64,000 nucleotides of DNA from the NCBI GenBank assembly GCA_034421575.1, contig DAOUKG010000079.1:1-64000 (forward strand), read 5' to 3'. How positions within the stretch are numbered: position 1 is the first letter of the stretch; each line of letters begins with the position of its first letter. This document shows positions 23,290 through 34,229 of this stretch, one piece after another. The DNA is from VXLM01 sp034421575. Lineage in GTDB: Bacteria; Chloroflexota; Dehalococcoidia; Lucifugimonadales; VXLM01. Under the pieces are notes generated by a model that made no database searches, was not told the origin of the DNA, and was given only the letters and a program-made list of their open reading frames with translations. Position numbers and translations under genes: made by a program.

Positions 23290-24852
23290 CTACTTCCCCT
23301 CTCGAATGAAGTCCGAGACGCGTTCGGCGATGGCGAGGGTGGTGGCGTTGGTGTTGGCGCGGATGCAGTCGGGCATGATGGAGGCGTCTACGACGCGGAG
23401 GCCTTCGAGGCCATGTACGTGACCGTACTGGTCGACGACCGCCATGTTATCGGAGGCTGGGCCCATCTTGCAGGTGCCCGATACGTGATGACTGGTGTTG
23501 ACGGTCCTTTTCATCCATGCGTCGAGGTTGTCGTCGGATTTCAGTTCGGCATCGGTCGGCTCAAGGCGCTCCGCAAGCAGTTCTCTATATTGGGTGTGCC
23601 TGGCGAGTTCGAGGGTGATGCGGACTCCCTCCCTCATTCGCGAGCGGTCGAAGGGTTCGTCCAAGAGGTTGTAGTCCAGCCTGGGCTGGATACGGTAGTC
23701 GTCGCACCGGAGCTCCAGACTGCCGGAACTGACGGCGAGATCGAGGCAGACGATCATGCTGACCCCGAGCTCCGTATGCTCGTCGATTACGGGCGGAACG
23801 GGAGGCACCACACTGAACGAAGAGGGGTGAATCAGCATGTCGTTGCGCAGATGCGACCCTGAGGCCGTATACCGGAGGGTGGTCTGGATGCTCGCCTGGG
23901 ACGTGTCAGGCCGGTAGTCCTTTCGCGTTCGCCAGTCCACCGACACTTGGGGATGGTCGCGCAGATTGCGTCCTACCCCGGGCGTGTCCTGAACGACGTC
24001 GATTCCCATCTGGGCCAGGTGGTCGGCGGGGCCGACGCCTGACAGCAGGAGAAGGTGGGGCGAACCGATGGCTCCACCGGCGAGGATGATGTCGTCGGCG
24101 TGATATTCGGCGACTTGCCCGTCGGACTCGACCTCCACGCCGACTGCCCGACGCCCTTCAAAGAGGACTCGCCGTGACTGCGTGAGGGCGGCGATAGAGA
24201 GGTTGGGACGGTCGCGGACGGCGTCAAGGTAGCCCATCGCGGTGCTCCACCTGACGCCGTCCACATTGTTGAGCGGCGTGGGGCCTACCCCCGTGGAGTC
24301 GGGGTCGTTGTGGTCGGGGCAGTCGGGGAATCCATAATTGAGGCAGGCGATGTGGAAGGCGACCTGGTCCCGGTTCATCTCCGCCCTTGAGAAGCGTCGG
24401 ACCGGTATTGGGCCGTCCGAGCCATGGAAGTCTCCGGCGAAGTCGAGGTCGGTCTCGAAGCGGCGGAAGTATGGCAGGAGCTTCTGGAAGCTCCATTCGT
24501 CGTTGCCCCATGCGGCCCAGTCGTCGTAGTCCTCCGGGACGCCGCGCAGGAGTATCTGGGCGTTGACGGCGCTGGAACCGCCGGTAACACGTCCACGCGG
24601 GACGAGGCGAGCCGGGGCTTCGTCCGTGTACCTTGCGACGAAGGCCTGTCTGTTTTCGGTGACGAAAGGCATGGGGAAGGGCCTTCGAGGGCCGTACCCG
24701 TACTTGACGTTGTCGGGCAGCGTTTCCGGGTCGGGGTAGTCCGGCCCCGCCTCGATCAGGAGGACGGAGCGGTCGGCGTCCTCCGTGAGACGGGCGGCGA
24801 GAATGGAGCCGGCGGATCCGGCCCCGACGATGATGGTGTCGTATGTGTTCAC
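23290..24852 (-). CDS. GMC-family FAD-dependent oxidoreductase (choline-dehydrogenase-like)
   Basis: A 520-residue flavoprotein that would oxidise an alcohol group on an unknown substrate. FAD motif GAGSAG at residues 10-15; GMC signatures VTGGSSAVNAQI and GAIGSPHLLLLSGVGP; catalytic His pair SHHVSGTCKMG (HH at 455-456). GTG24852 (VNTYDTIIVGAG) was chosen because the frame further upstream reads through a dispersed palindrome. It follows an enolase-superfamily gene and a D-aminoacylase gene on the same strand, so these three may form one catabolic unit, with a 147-bp gap before this member. Confidence 0.9.
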   Translation of the reverse strand: MNTYDTIIVGAGSAGSILAARLTEDADRSVLLIEAGPDYPDPETLPDNVKYGYGPRRPFPMPFVTENRQAFVARYTDEAPARLVPRGRVTGGSSAVNAQILLRGVPEDYDDWAAWGNDEWSFQKLLPYFRRFETDLDFAGDFHGSDGPIPVRRFSRAEMNRDQVAFHIACLNYGFPDCPDHNDPDSTGVGPTPLNNVDGVRWSTAMGYLDAVRDRPNLSIAALTQSRRVLFEGRRAVGVEVESDGQVAEYHADDIILAGGAIGSPHLLLLSGVGPADHLAQMGIDVVQDTPGVGRNLRDHPQVSVDWRTRKDYRPDTSQASIQTTLRYTASGSHLRNDMLIHPSSFSVVPPVPPVIDEHTELGVSMIVCLDLAVSSGSLELRCDDYRIQPRLDYNLLDEPFDRSRMREGVRITLELARHTQYRELLAERLEPTDAELKSDDNLDAWMKRTVNTSHHVSGTCKMGPASDNMAVVDQYGHVHGLEGLRVVDASIMPDCIRANTNATTLAIAERVSDFIREGK

Positions 24853-24929
24853 GGGAGCATTATGGCAGGTTAGTGGCCCGAAGTCCTTGAGGGGACGGGC
24901 GGTTAGAATTATGTTCTGCCACCACAGTA

Positions 24930-24949
24930 CAGGTTTGAAACCCGCCCCC
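24930..24949. repeat. dispersed palindrome GGTTTGAAACC, copy 2
   Basis: AGGTTTGAAACCCGCCCC, between the GMC and enolase-superfamily genes. Confidence 0.7.
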
Positions 24950-24998
24950 ACCGGTTCCCTTCACTATTAGGACGTTGAACCACTAACCAAGGAGAATG

Positions 24999-26123
24999 TT
25001 AGCTCCAGACCCGCCCGATTCGGCGCAGGAGGTCCCAGTCCAGTTCCGCGCCCAAGCCGGGGGAGGAATCTAGGTGCAGGCGCCCTTCTACTACGCGCTC
25101 TGGGGGTGTGAGCAGGGTTGCTCGCCAGTCGGCTTCGTGGACGGCGTGTTCCAAGGGCATGGCGCCGGGGACTGATGCTGTGACGTGTCCGCCGATGAGC
25201 AGGGAGATGGGGCCTGATGGACTGTGGAGGGATGCTCCTCCTCCGGCATCGATGGCTGCCCTGCCTGACATGGCAGCCACGGCAGCGCCGCCGCAGAACA
25301 TGACGTCGGGCATGATGACCGACACCGCGTCTGTGGCTATGAGGTTGGCAAACAGTTCTTCGCCGTATCCCATCTCACCGCCTGCCACCTTCATCGGCAC
25401 GCGAGCGGCGATTCGGGCTGAGCTTTCGGGATCCGTGTTTGGCCGCACGGGCTCCTCAAACCAGGTTACGCCGAGGTCGGCCAGTTCTTCGGCTACGGTC
25501 ACTGCCGAGTCGACGTCGAAACGACCGTGACAGTCGACCATGAGGGTGAGGTTGGGTCCGACGGCATCCCTGATGGCAGCGACGCGCTGGATGCCCGTCC
25601 GGGCATTTTGGACGGCTTCGGCGGAGTCACCGCCCGGCGTCACCTCGTCGAAGGGGGCGCACTTCACGGCGAGGAAACCCTCCCAGACGGCGCGTTCGGC
25701 GGCTTTTGAGAAATCGGCGGGTGTGCGGTCAGTCGCAAAGAGGCCCCGGTTGATGTTCGCGTAGAGAGGGACGCTGTCTGCCGGTTCTCCTCCGAGAGCC
25801 TCGGTGAGAGTTATACCATCCTCGACGGCCTGAATTATCGAGACTCCGGTACGCAGGGCGCTCACGGCGGTGGCCAGCGACAGGTCGTTTTTCAAACGGT
25901 GGTCGTCCAAGTTCAAGAGGCTGGGAACGTCGGCCTCGGAGTCTATGGACTTGCCGCTCAGGACTTTCATTTGTTCGGCAACGAGGGGGACGACGTTGTG
26001 TGGGCCGGTTATTTCAACATCGGCGTACACCCCACTCTCGGCCCGCAGGCGGGCGAACGTCCATTCCGTCCACGGCGTTGCCTCAACAGCCGCGAACTGG
26101 GCGCTTTCCAAGCGCACGGGCAT
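24999..26123 (-). CDS. enolase-superfamily (mandelate racemase/muconate lactonizing) enzyme
   Basis: A 374-residue enzyme that would abstract a proton alpha to a carboxylate (a sugar-acid dehydratase or racemase type of reaction). N-terminal capping domain to about residue 120, then a TIM barrel. Likely metal ligands are D197 (MVDCHGRF), E223 (FEEPV) and E250 (GGEMGYG), with H300 (SLHSPSGP) as a candidate general acid/base. The usual KxK motif reads VKC, with only K154 kept, which argues for H300-based chemistry. It lies 2 nt after the D-aminoacylase gene, so the two are surely co-transcribed. Substrate unknown. Confidence 0.88.
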   Translation of the reverse strand: MPVRLESAQFAAVEATPWTEWTFARLRAESGVYADVEITGPHNVVPLVAEQMKVLSGKSIDSEADVPSLLNLDDHRLKNDLSLATAVSALRTGVSIIQAVEDGITLTEALGGEPADSVPLYANINRGLFATDRTPADFSKAAERAVWEGFLAVKCAPFDEVTPGGDSAEAVQNARTGIQRVAAIRDAVGPNLTLMVDCHGRFDVDSAVTVAEELADLGVTWFEEPVRPNTDPESSARIAARVPMKVAGGEMGYGEELFANLIATDAVSVIMPDVMFCGGAAVAAMSGRAAIDAGGGASLHSPSGPISLLIGGHVTASVPGAMPLEHAVHEADWRATLLTPPERVVEGRLHLDSSPGLGAELDWDLLRRIGRVWS

Positions 26124-26125
26124 GT

Positions 26126-27733
26126 CTAGGCCTGACCTCGCCTCAGCACCCTACCCGGCCTCGCGCCGGTGTGGACTCCCTCGTCGACGACGGGGACACC
26201 TTTGACAAGGACGTAGGGTATTCCTTCGGCGTACTGGTGTGGGTCTTCCCACGTGGACTTGTCGATGACCGTTTCGGGGTCGAAGACCACGAGGTCGGCG
26301 GTGAGGCCTTCCCTGACGAAGCCACGGTCCTTCAGGTGCAGGCGCTCTGCGGGGAAGCCGGTCATCTTGTAAATGGCGTCTTCCAGGGTCAGGACGGCGG
26401 GCTGCTCGCGGACGTATCGACCGAGGATGCGCGGGTAGGTGCCGTAGAACCGTGGATGCGGGAGGGCGTCCTTGTAGGGACCGTACGGCGAAACGGCACG
26501 TCCGTCGGAGCCGATCATGGCGAGCTCGTGGCCCATGAAGTAGCGGACGTCGTCCTCCACGCGGTTGTGGACTCGTGTCGGCACGGAGCCGTTCTCCTCG
26601 TGCAGCATTTGCAGGACGGCCTCGGCGGGCTCAACGCTTCGTTCTTCGGCGATCTCCAAGACGTTCATGCCTATGCAGTGACGATTGGCGTCCGACTCGA
26701 TATAGGACACGTACCACGTCTCCCATTGGGGCGACAGGCCTCCGAGTCCGGCACGGACCTCGTCACGAATCTGCGTCCTCGTTGCGGGGTCGCTGAGACG
26801 GGCCATGAACTTTGCGATGCTGCCTTCCTGCGCCCAGAGGGGGACGAGTTGGTTGTAACCCGCACCCGCGGCGGTGTAGGGGTACATGTCGTAGGTGACG
26901 TCCAGCCCACCCTCGCTGGCCTTCTCAAAGGGCTCCGTGAGTGTCGGCCCCTGTCCGTAGACACGCCGGTCGGTAATGGCAAGGTGGGAGAACTGCACGG
27001 GAATATCGGCTCGCTGCCCGATCTCGATAGCCTCGTTGATGGCGGACATGTGGAGTCCGTTGCCGACTCTTGCGTGGGTGGCGTAGAAGGCGCCTTCGTA
27101 GTGACGGATAGAGGCGCAGAGCTCGACGATGTCGTCGGTCGTGCCGTACGCGGAAGGAGCGACGGAGAGTCCGGTCGAGAGCGAGAACGCGCCCATCTCC
27201 ATCGCCTCCTGCGCGAGGCGTTTCATCTCTCGGAGCTCGTCCGGAGTTGCGGGACGGTCCTCGACTGCGCCGGAAGATATCTGGAGGCCGGAGTGTCCGA
27301 GCTGCGGCGCGACGTTGATGCTGATGCCGTTGGACTCCATCGCATTCGCCCAGTCGTCGAGGGTGTACCACTCCCACTTGACGTTGCCGATGAGCGTCCT
27401 GCCGAGGTTCTTCTGGAGGGCCTCGGGGCCGCCCTTCCCGGCAGGCCACGGCGTGTAGCTGCAGTTTCCGGTGACCTCGGTGGTGACTCCCTGGTGGGCC
27501 TTGCTCTCGCCGCCGGGGTCGTCGAGCAAGGTGATGTCGGAGTGCGAGTGCATATCGATGAAGCCGGGGGCGACGACATGTCCGGTGGCGTCGATGCGAC
27601 GGGCCGCCTCGGCGTGGGCGAGGGAGCCGACGGCCTCGATGCGGCCGTTGATGATGCCAACGTCGGCATTTAAGCGGGGCTCGCCGGTGCCGTCCACGAC
27701 GGCGCCGTTTTGGATGAGGGTGTCGAATGCCAT
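26126..27733 (-). CDS. D-aminoacylase / N-acyl-D-amino-acid deacylase family amidohydrolase
   Basis: A 535-residue TIM-barrel amidohydrolase. It begins with the beta-sandwich segment FDTLIQNGAVVDGTGEP. The metal motif HSHSD (H62, H64) is followed by the Cys of GNCS (C91), which in this family binds the second zinc. GSDG near the C-terminal third supplies the catalytic Asp, and VREGLTADLVVFDPETV is the typical closing segment. It is predicted to hydrolyse N-acyl-D-amino acids or a cyclic amide. First gene of the unit with the enolase-superfamily enzyme. Confidence 0.9.
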   Translation of the reverse strand: MAFDTLIQNGAVVDGTGEPRLNADVGIINGRIEAVGSLAHAEAARRIDATGHVVAPGFIDMHSHSDITLLDDPGGESKAHQGVTTEVTGNCSYTPWPAGKGGPEALQKNLGRTLIGNVKWEWYTLDDWANAMESNGISINVAPQLGHSGLQISSGAVEDRPATPDELREMKRLAQEAMEMGAFSLSTGLSVAPSAYGTTDDIVELCASIRHYEGAFYATHARVGNGLHMSAINEAIEIGQRADIPVQFSHLAITDRRVYGQGPTLTEPFEKASEGGLDVTYDMYPYTAAGAGYNQLVPLWAQEGSIAKFMARLSDPATRTQIRDEVRAGLGGLSPQWETWYVSYIESDANRHCIGMNVLEIAEERSVEPAEAVLQMLHEENGSVPTRVHNRVEDDVRYFMGHELAMIGSDGRAVSPYGPYKDALPHPRFYGTYPRILGRYVREQPAVLTLEDAIYKMTGFPAERLHLKDRGFVREGLTADLVVFDPETVIDKSTWEDPHQYAEGIPYVLVKGVPVVDEGVHTGARPGRVLRRGQA

Positions 27734-27787
27734 CTTTAGCCTCCTGCGGTGTGGCTGTTCCTAGGATGCGCGGTGCCTTTGCCGTAA

Positions 27788-27810
27788 GGGCGGGTTTGAA
27801 ACCCGCCCCT
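27788..27810. repeat. dispersed palindrome GGGCGGGTTTGAAACCCGCCC, copy 3
   Basis: The best copy, with 10-bp arms, upstream of the D-aminoacylase gene. It could fold as a stable hairpin in RNA from either strand. Confidence 0.8.
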
Positions 27811-27903
27811 ACCGACCTATTCGGCCTTCATTGCTTGAAGCGCGACCTAAAGTCATTTTCGTCTTTTCGACCGTAGCTATGCGAAGTTAGGAGGATATGG
27901 CTT

Positions 27904-27945
27904 CGCCCTCACCCCAGCCCTCTCCCGCGAACGGGAGAGGGGGTT
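27904..27945. repeat. CCCTCACCCCAGCCCTCTCCC palindromic repeat
   Basis: Arms CCCTCTCCCG/CGGGAGAGGG around CGAA. Same family as the repeats in the restriction locus. It lies just downstream of the YhhQ-type gene. Confidence 0.85.
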
Positions 27946-27990
27946 AAGCGATGGTCTCCGCAGGTGGGGAAACCAGAACTCCAAGTCCGG

Positions 27991-28698
27991 CTACGCGAAG
28001 ATACCCAGCGGGTTGAGGGAGCGCGGAACGTCGGTGACGTCCATCTCTTCCTTCTTCTTCATGTAGTTGACGACGGCGTAGGTGAGCGGCGTTGCAACGG
28101 TCTCGTAGAGGATCTTTGTGATCCACTGGGCGGTAGCCGCCTGGAGGAGTCCCTGCGCGCTCCAGTCGCTGCCTATGCCGAAGGCAATGTAGATGAAGAT
28201 GTAAGAGTCCAAGCCCTGCCCGACCACGGTGGAGCCGATGGTGCGAACGAAGAGGAGGCGTCCCTGCATCTTGTACTTGAGAAAGGCCAGCACCGTGGAG
28301 TTGGAGAACTCTCCTATGAGGTAGGCGATGAATGAGGCCACGAGAATCCAGGGCACCTGGCCGAGGATGGTGTCGTAGGCTTCCTGATCTCCCCAGAAAC
28401 CGGCGGCGGGAATGAGTCCGCCGAGCCAGAGGGCGATGACCACCAACAGGTTGGCCCCGAATCCGAGCCAGATGACGCCGCGGGCAATTCGGAAGCCGTA
28501 TACCTCGGTAAGAATGTCTCCGACGATGTAGCTGATGGGGAAGATGATGATCGAGGCGGGAATGACCACCGAACTGCTGCCGATGAACTCGAAGGGCAGG
28601 TTAATCAACTCTATGGGCTTCACCGCAATGATGTTTGAAGTAATCAATACGGCGACAAACACTGTGACGACGATGATGAAGGTGCCGGTGAATCGCAT
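27991..28698 (-). CDS. YhhQ/VUT-family queuosine-precursor transporter
   Basis: A 235-residue integral membrane protein with six or so hydrophobic segments. The sequence FPISYIVGDILTEVYGFRIAR (about residues 53-73) and the later FIAYLIGEFSNSTVLAFLK are diagnostic of the YhhQ (DUF165) family. E. coli YhhQ imports preQ0/preQ1 for queuosine synthesis. No queuosine genes and no recognisable preQ1 riboswitch are next to it. The start is ATG28698. Confidence 0.88.
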   Translation of the reverse strand: MRFTGTFIIVVTVFVAVLITSNIIAVKPIELINLPFEFIGSSSVVIPASIIIFPISYIVGDILTEVYGFRIARGVIWLGFGANLLVVIALWLGGLIPAAGFWGDQEAYDTILGQVPWILVASFIAYLIGEFSNSTVLAFLKYKMQGRLLFVRTIGSTVVGQGLDSYIFIYIAFGIGSDWSAQGLLQAATAQWITKILYETVATPLTYAVVNYMKKKEEMDVTDVPRSLNPLGIFA

Positions 28699-28755
28699 AT
28701 TTTTCCCCCTAAATCCTTTTTTTTCGAAAGTAGCCTGTACGCCACTCCCTACCCG

Positions 28756-29292
28756 TCATTCCGGCGAAGGCCGGAATCCAGAGTCCAGCACATACACATC
28801 CCGCAGGTTGCGGTACGCCCCGTTGTAGTCCATGCCGTAGCCAACGACGAACACGTCCGGCACTTCGAACCCGACGTACGTCGCCTCGACGTCGTGGGTC
28901 CGGCGGGAGGGCTTGTCAAGCAGCGCGCAGATGTTGACCGACTCCGCGCCGAGTTCCAGCAACCTCTTCTCCAACACCGCGCAGGTCTCACCGGTATCGA
29001 CGATACCATCGACAACCAGGACTTCCCTGCCCTGGATCCGGTCTCGGAGAGGCAGCCAGCTAACGGTCACCTCGCCTCCGTGGGTCCCGTCATACCTCCG
29101 CATCCTCACCGTCGTCACATCCACCGGCTGCGTGAAGGCCCGCATCAGGTCCGACAGGAAGCAGACCGCCCCGTCCATCGCTCCAACCAGGATCAGCTTT
29201 GAGAGATTGTGGTTCTCGCTGACCTTGCCCGCGAGTCGTTCAACCGCGTGGGCGATCTCCCGTTCGGAGATCAGAACGTCGCCCAGATGCAT
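28756..29292 (-). CDS. hpt: hypoxanthine phosphoribosyltransferase
   Basis: A 178-residue purine salvage enzyme converting hypoxanthine/guanine plus PRPP to IMP/GMP. PRPP-binding loop VLVVDGIVDTGET at residues 91-103. RRYDGTHGG and a DKPSRR segment followed by YVGFEVPDVFVVGYGMDYN complete the family pattern. The last residues (LDSGFRPSPE) are encoded by a dispersed palindrome at 28758-28777, so the end of the gene was supplied by a repeat. It sits before mutL's stop on the same strand, with a 183-bp spacer. Confidence 0.92.
   Translation of the reverse strand: MHLGDVLISEREIAHAVERLAGKVSENHNLSKLILVGAMDGAVCFLSDLMRAFTQPVDVTTVRMRRYDGTHGGEVTVSWLPLRDRIQGREVLVVDGIVDTGETCAVLEKRLLELGAESVNICALLDKPSRRTHDVEATYVGFEVPDVFVVGYGMDYNGAYRNLRDVYVLDSGFRPSPE
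28758..28777. repeat. ATTCCGGC-GAAG-GCCGGAAT palindrome
   Basis: A perfect 8-bp stem with a tetraloop. Similar palindromes are at 38363-38382 and 53615-53634, with an imperfect one at 56910-56929. Here it overlaps the 3' end of hpt. Confidence 0.85.
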
Positions 29293-29475
29293 AGTCCTCT
29301 CTCAGAGATTCGTGGGGATGTCGCGGAATTGTATAGGCAAGAATGGGGGACGACAAGGGCGGCTCCAGTACGAGGTTGGGACGTGTTTATGACATTGCCG
29401 TTGCGTCGCGCAACGCTGCGATGTATTAGGAGACTCGCTACCAAACACCTGCCGACGAAATCAGGCGACCTACCC

Positions 29476-31230
<1,755 letters not shown>

Positions 31231-31350
31231 GGCCCGTATAGAGTACCACTCCACTCCCTCGGCGGGCAGGGAAAGAGTCGAAAATGACCGCACTCTTGGC
31301 CCATGTTATGACTTCGGGGCTGTGTAATCCAACTTGACAATAACGAAGAA

Positions 31351-31380
31351 AATGGCGTCTGATGGCGCCTAATGGCGTAA
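31351..31380. promoter_or_regulatory. three 10-bp iterated boxes (AATGGCGTCT type)
   Basis: AATGGCGTCT, GATGGCGCCT and AATGGCGTAA lie head to tail, one helical turn apart. They are 120 bp upstream of mutL and about 170 bp upstream of the divergent dehydratase gene. They look like sites for a cooperatively bound protein; there is no direct proof. Confidence 0.4.
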
Positions 31381-31500
31381 ATCTCAGGTTTTTTTTCGTT
31401 CGCGGCGCATCGGCGACACCCGACAGCAACAACCGTGAGGCCTCCCGTAGCCTCTCCACCATCGCGAGAGCAGTGCCGAGACCACCTTTCCCCTATGCCC

Positions 31501-31521
31501 CATACGAAAAATTGTCGTATG
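31501..31521. promoter_or_regulatory. palindrome CATACGA-N7-TCGTATG
   Basis: Perfect 7-bp arms (31501-31507 and 31515-31521), 28 bp before the dehydratase start. Position and symmetry suit an operator. Confidence 0.45.
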
Positions 31522-31549
31522 CTAGATTGTAGAAAATCGTAGGAGATTC

Positions 31550-32509
31550 ATGTTGGCGGCATTTCCCACGCTTCTCGATGTGTACGAGGCCCGGAGGCGG
31601 ATCGGGCCATATATCACCCGAACGCCATTGCACCACTATCCCCGGCTCGACCGGCTCATCGGGGCCGAGGTGTACGTCAAGCACGAGAACCACCAGTCGC
31701 TGGGGGCGTTCAAGATCCGGGGCGCGCTGAACGTGGTCTCGCAGTTGACTGATGAGGAGAAGGCGAACGGGGTGGTGTGCGCCTCCACCGGAAACTTCGG
31801 GCAGGGCATCGCCTACGCGGCGGGAGTGTTCGGGGTCCAGGCCACCGTCGTGGTGCCGGAAAACGCCAACCCTGAGAAGTGCGAGTCGATGCGCGTGCTG
31901 GGTGCCAACCTCATTCTCCACGGGGACAATTTCGACGACTGTCGCGCGCACTGCGAGCGGTTGTCGAAGGAAGAGGGTTACGTATACATCCACTCGGCGG
32001 ACGAGCCGAGGCTGATACCGGGCGTCGGCACGTACTCGCTGGAAATCTTCGAGGACCTGCCGGACGTGGACGTGATCATCGTGCCCGTCGGCGGCGGGAG
32101 CGGAGCGTGCGGGGCCAGCATCGTCGCCAACGCCTTGAATCCCGATGTGCGCGTCATAGGTGTGCAGGCGGAGAGCGCGCCGGGCGCGTACCTGTCATGG
32201 AAAGAGGGCGAGATCATCGAGGCGAGAATGGAGACGATGGCCGAGGGACTCGCCACGACCGTGGGATTCGAGCTGACGCAGGGGATCATGCGCGAGTTGA
32301 TGGACGACTTCGTGCTGGTCTCGGAAGAGGAGATGATAGAAGCCGTGGGCATCTACCTCGAGACGACGCACAATCTCGCCGAGCACGCCGGGGCGTCGCC
32401 GCTGGCCGCGGCCATCAAGATCAAGGACTCCCTGCAAGGAAAGAAGGTGGCCCTCGTCTTGAGTGGCGGCAATCTCTCTCAGACTCATCTGAAACAGGTG
32501 CTGGCCTAG
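31550..32509 (+). CDS. PLP-dependent threonine/serine dehydratase-family protein
   Basis: A 319-residue fold-type II PLP enzyme. The Schiff-base Lys55 sits in SLGAFKIRGA, the substrate loop is STGNFGQG (80-87), and the phosphate-binding GGGSG is at 181-185. It matches the catalytic domain of threonine dehydratase (2-oxobutanoate formation) or serine racemase/dehydratase; no ACT regulatory domain is present, so it is the short catabolic type. TAGGAG precedes ATG31550. It stands alone, divergent from mutL. Confidence 0.88.
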   Translation: MLAAFPTLLDVYEARRRIGPYITRTPLHHYPRLDRLIGAEVYVKHENHQSLGAFKIRGALNVVSQLTDEEKANGVVCASTGNFGQGIAYAAGVFGVQATVVVPENANPEKCESMRVLGANLILHGDNFDDCRAHCERLSKEEGYVYIHSADEPRLIPGVGTYSLEIFEDLPDVDVIIVPVGGGSGACGASIVANALNPDVRVIGVQAESAPGAYLSWKEGEIIEARMETMAEGLATTVGFELTQGIMRELMDDFVLVSEEEMIEAVGIYLETTHNLAEHAGASPLAAAIKIKDSLQGKKVALVLSGGNLSQTHLKQVLA

Positions 32510-32624
32510 TCCATGTGCAAAGAGGCCAGGGAGCATCGCTCACCGAGGAATTATTGACCTAATGCGAAGAATGTCGTTAAAGGTATATCCCGCTCGCCGA
32601 GCGCTCACTTCGGAGGTTGAAGGT

Positions 32625-34178
32625 ATGGTTGGTGCGCGCCACCTGATTGCGCCATTTGCGTTGTTCCTATTGTTCGCGACTTCGTGCGGCCTCTTAGGGT
32701 CGGGCGAAGAGGAGATCGGGGAAACCCAGCGAATTCAGGCCCAGACTCACTACGAATCAGGGATCGAGTACGGTAACACGGGGAATCTCCAGGCGGCGGT
32801 CACGCAGCTTGACCAGGCGATCCTCCTGAATCCCGGCCTTACGGACGCATACATTGCGCGAGGCAGGGCGCGAGCCGATCTCGGCATGTACCCTCAGGCA
32901 ATCGAAGACTACAACACGGCGCTGGAGCACAATCCTGAAAACGCGTCGCTTTACATTGATCGCGCGGTCGCCTACTCGCGGATATCGGAGTACAAGATAG
33001 CCCTCGGCGACTATGACCAGGCCGTTGAACTGGGTGACGACAGCTTCAGGCTTCATCTGAACCGTGGAACGACGCTGTCGCGTCTGGGCAAGCACTACGA
33101 AGCGCTGAAGAGCTACGACAATGCCGTCGAACTGGAACCGGAGAGTTCCCTTGCATGGACAAATCGCGGAACGGAATACGCGCTACTCGGTCAGCCCAAG
33201 CGGGCGATCCAGGAATTCGGCGAGGCGATCCGGCTCGATCCTGAGAACGCGGAGGCCTACTTCAATCGAGGGGCGGCGTACGCGGCCCTGGAGCTATACG
33301 AAGACGCCTTCATCCACCTCGAAAAGGCCGTACAGCTCGAACCCGATAACGAAAAGGTATTCCATGACCGGGGCACGATCTACGGCGAGATCGGGATACT
33401 CTACCAGTCGACGCAGAACCTGACCGAGTCAATCGCCCGCGACCCGGACAACGCGGAACTCTACGCGCAGAGGGCGGAGGTCTACAAGCGGATGCCGAAC
33501 CACGAGAAGGCGATCCGCGATCTGAGCTCGGCCCTGCAGTTGATCCCGGACAACGCAGGGTGGCTCGTGGAGAGGGGCGATTCGTGGCTGGCGCTCGAGG
33601 ACTTCCAGGCGGCCCTCAACGACTACAACACCGCACTGGAGATCCAGCCGACGAGCGGCCGCATTCTCGCCAGGCGGGGAACGCTCTGGAAGCAGACCGG
33701 GTACTACGATCGTGCTATCGTGGACTTCGAAGACGCTATCATCATGGACACGCGGAGTCCGGAAGCGTACGGGGGGCGAGGGGAGATATTCAGCCTGGTC
33801 GGCGACTTCAACCGCGCCATATCCGACTTCACGAGGGCGCTCGAACTCAACTCCGAAAGCGGGACGGCTGCGGAAGCCAAGCAGGAGGTCGAGTACTACA
33901 AGAGTCGCGCACTCGCCTACGGCAGCGTCGGCAATCATCAGCAGACGCTAGCCGACCTCAATCGCGCAATCGACATCCACGAGCAGATCGTCGAGCAGAC
34001 CAACGATCCCAAGGACGACACACTCTGGTCGCTCCGGGCCATCGCAAAGGCGGAACTGTGCATGGAAGAGGAAGCGCTTGTGGACGCAAACATAGCCGAA
34101 GAGCTGGGGGCGGAGGTTGCAGACCTCAACCGCAGCCTCATGACCATCCGCCAGAAGCCGCAGTGTACGGGCAGGTAG
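32625..34178 (+). CDS. TPR-repeat lipoprotein
   Basis: A 517-residue protein. ATG32625 was chosen because GGAGG lies just upstream and it places a lipoprotein signal at the N-terminus (lipobox FATSC, Cys21). A longer frame starts at 32562. Residues 35-510 are about 13 tetratricopeptide repeats (for example YNTALEHNPENASLYIDRAV, DFTRALELNSESG). It is probably a surface-anchored scaffold. A second TPR protein follows 51 bp later, so the pair likely arose by duplication and is co-transcribed. Confidence 0.85.
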   Translation: MVGARHLIAPFALFLLFATSCGLLGSGEEEIGETQRIQAQTHYESGIEYGNTGNLQAAVTQLDQAILLNPGLTDAYIARGRARADLGMYPQAIEDYNTALEHNPENASLYIDRAVAYSRISEYKIALGDYDQAVELGDDSFRLHLNRGTTLSRLGKHYEALKSYDNAVELEPESSLAWTNRGTEYALLGQPKRAIQEFGEAIRLDPENAEAYFNRGAAYAALELYEDAFIHLEKAVQLEPDNEKVFHDRGTIYGEIGILYQSTQNLTESIARDPDNAELYAQRAEVYKRMPNHEKAIRDLSSALQLIPDNAGWLVERGDSWLALEDFQAALNDYNTALEIQPTSGRILARRGTLWKQTGYYDRAIVDFEDAIIMDTRSPEAYGGRGEIFSLVGDFNRAISDFTRALELNSESGTAAEAKQEVEYYKSRALAYGSVGNHQQTLADLNRAIDIHEQIVEQTNDPKDDTLWSLRAIAKAELCMEEEALVDANIAEELGAEVADLNRSLMTIRQKPQCTGR

Positions 34179-34229
34179 TCTCAGCAAGCCCCGGTATCTC
34201 ATATTCCGAATGAACTATCAACAGAGCCA

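Noticed and set aside
26000..27673. 557-codon open frame on the plus strand
   Set aside because: It lies opposite the D-aminoacylase gene, whose metal and Cys motifs prove the minus strand codes. The plus frame has a Gly/Val/Asp/Arg composition typical of an antisense shadow in GC-rich DNA.
28699..28755. preQ1 riboswitch upstream of the YhhQ-type transporter
   Set aside because: The A-rich run GAAAAAAAAGG on the minus strand recalled a preQ1-I tail, but no conserved stem-loop could be built before it.
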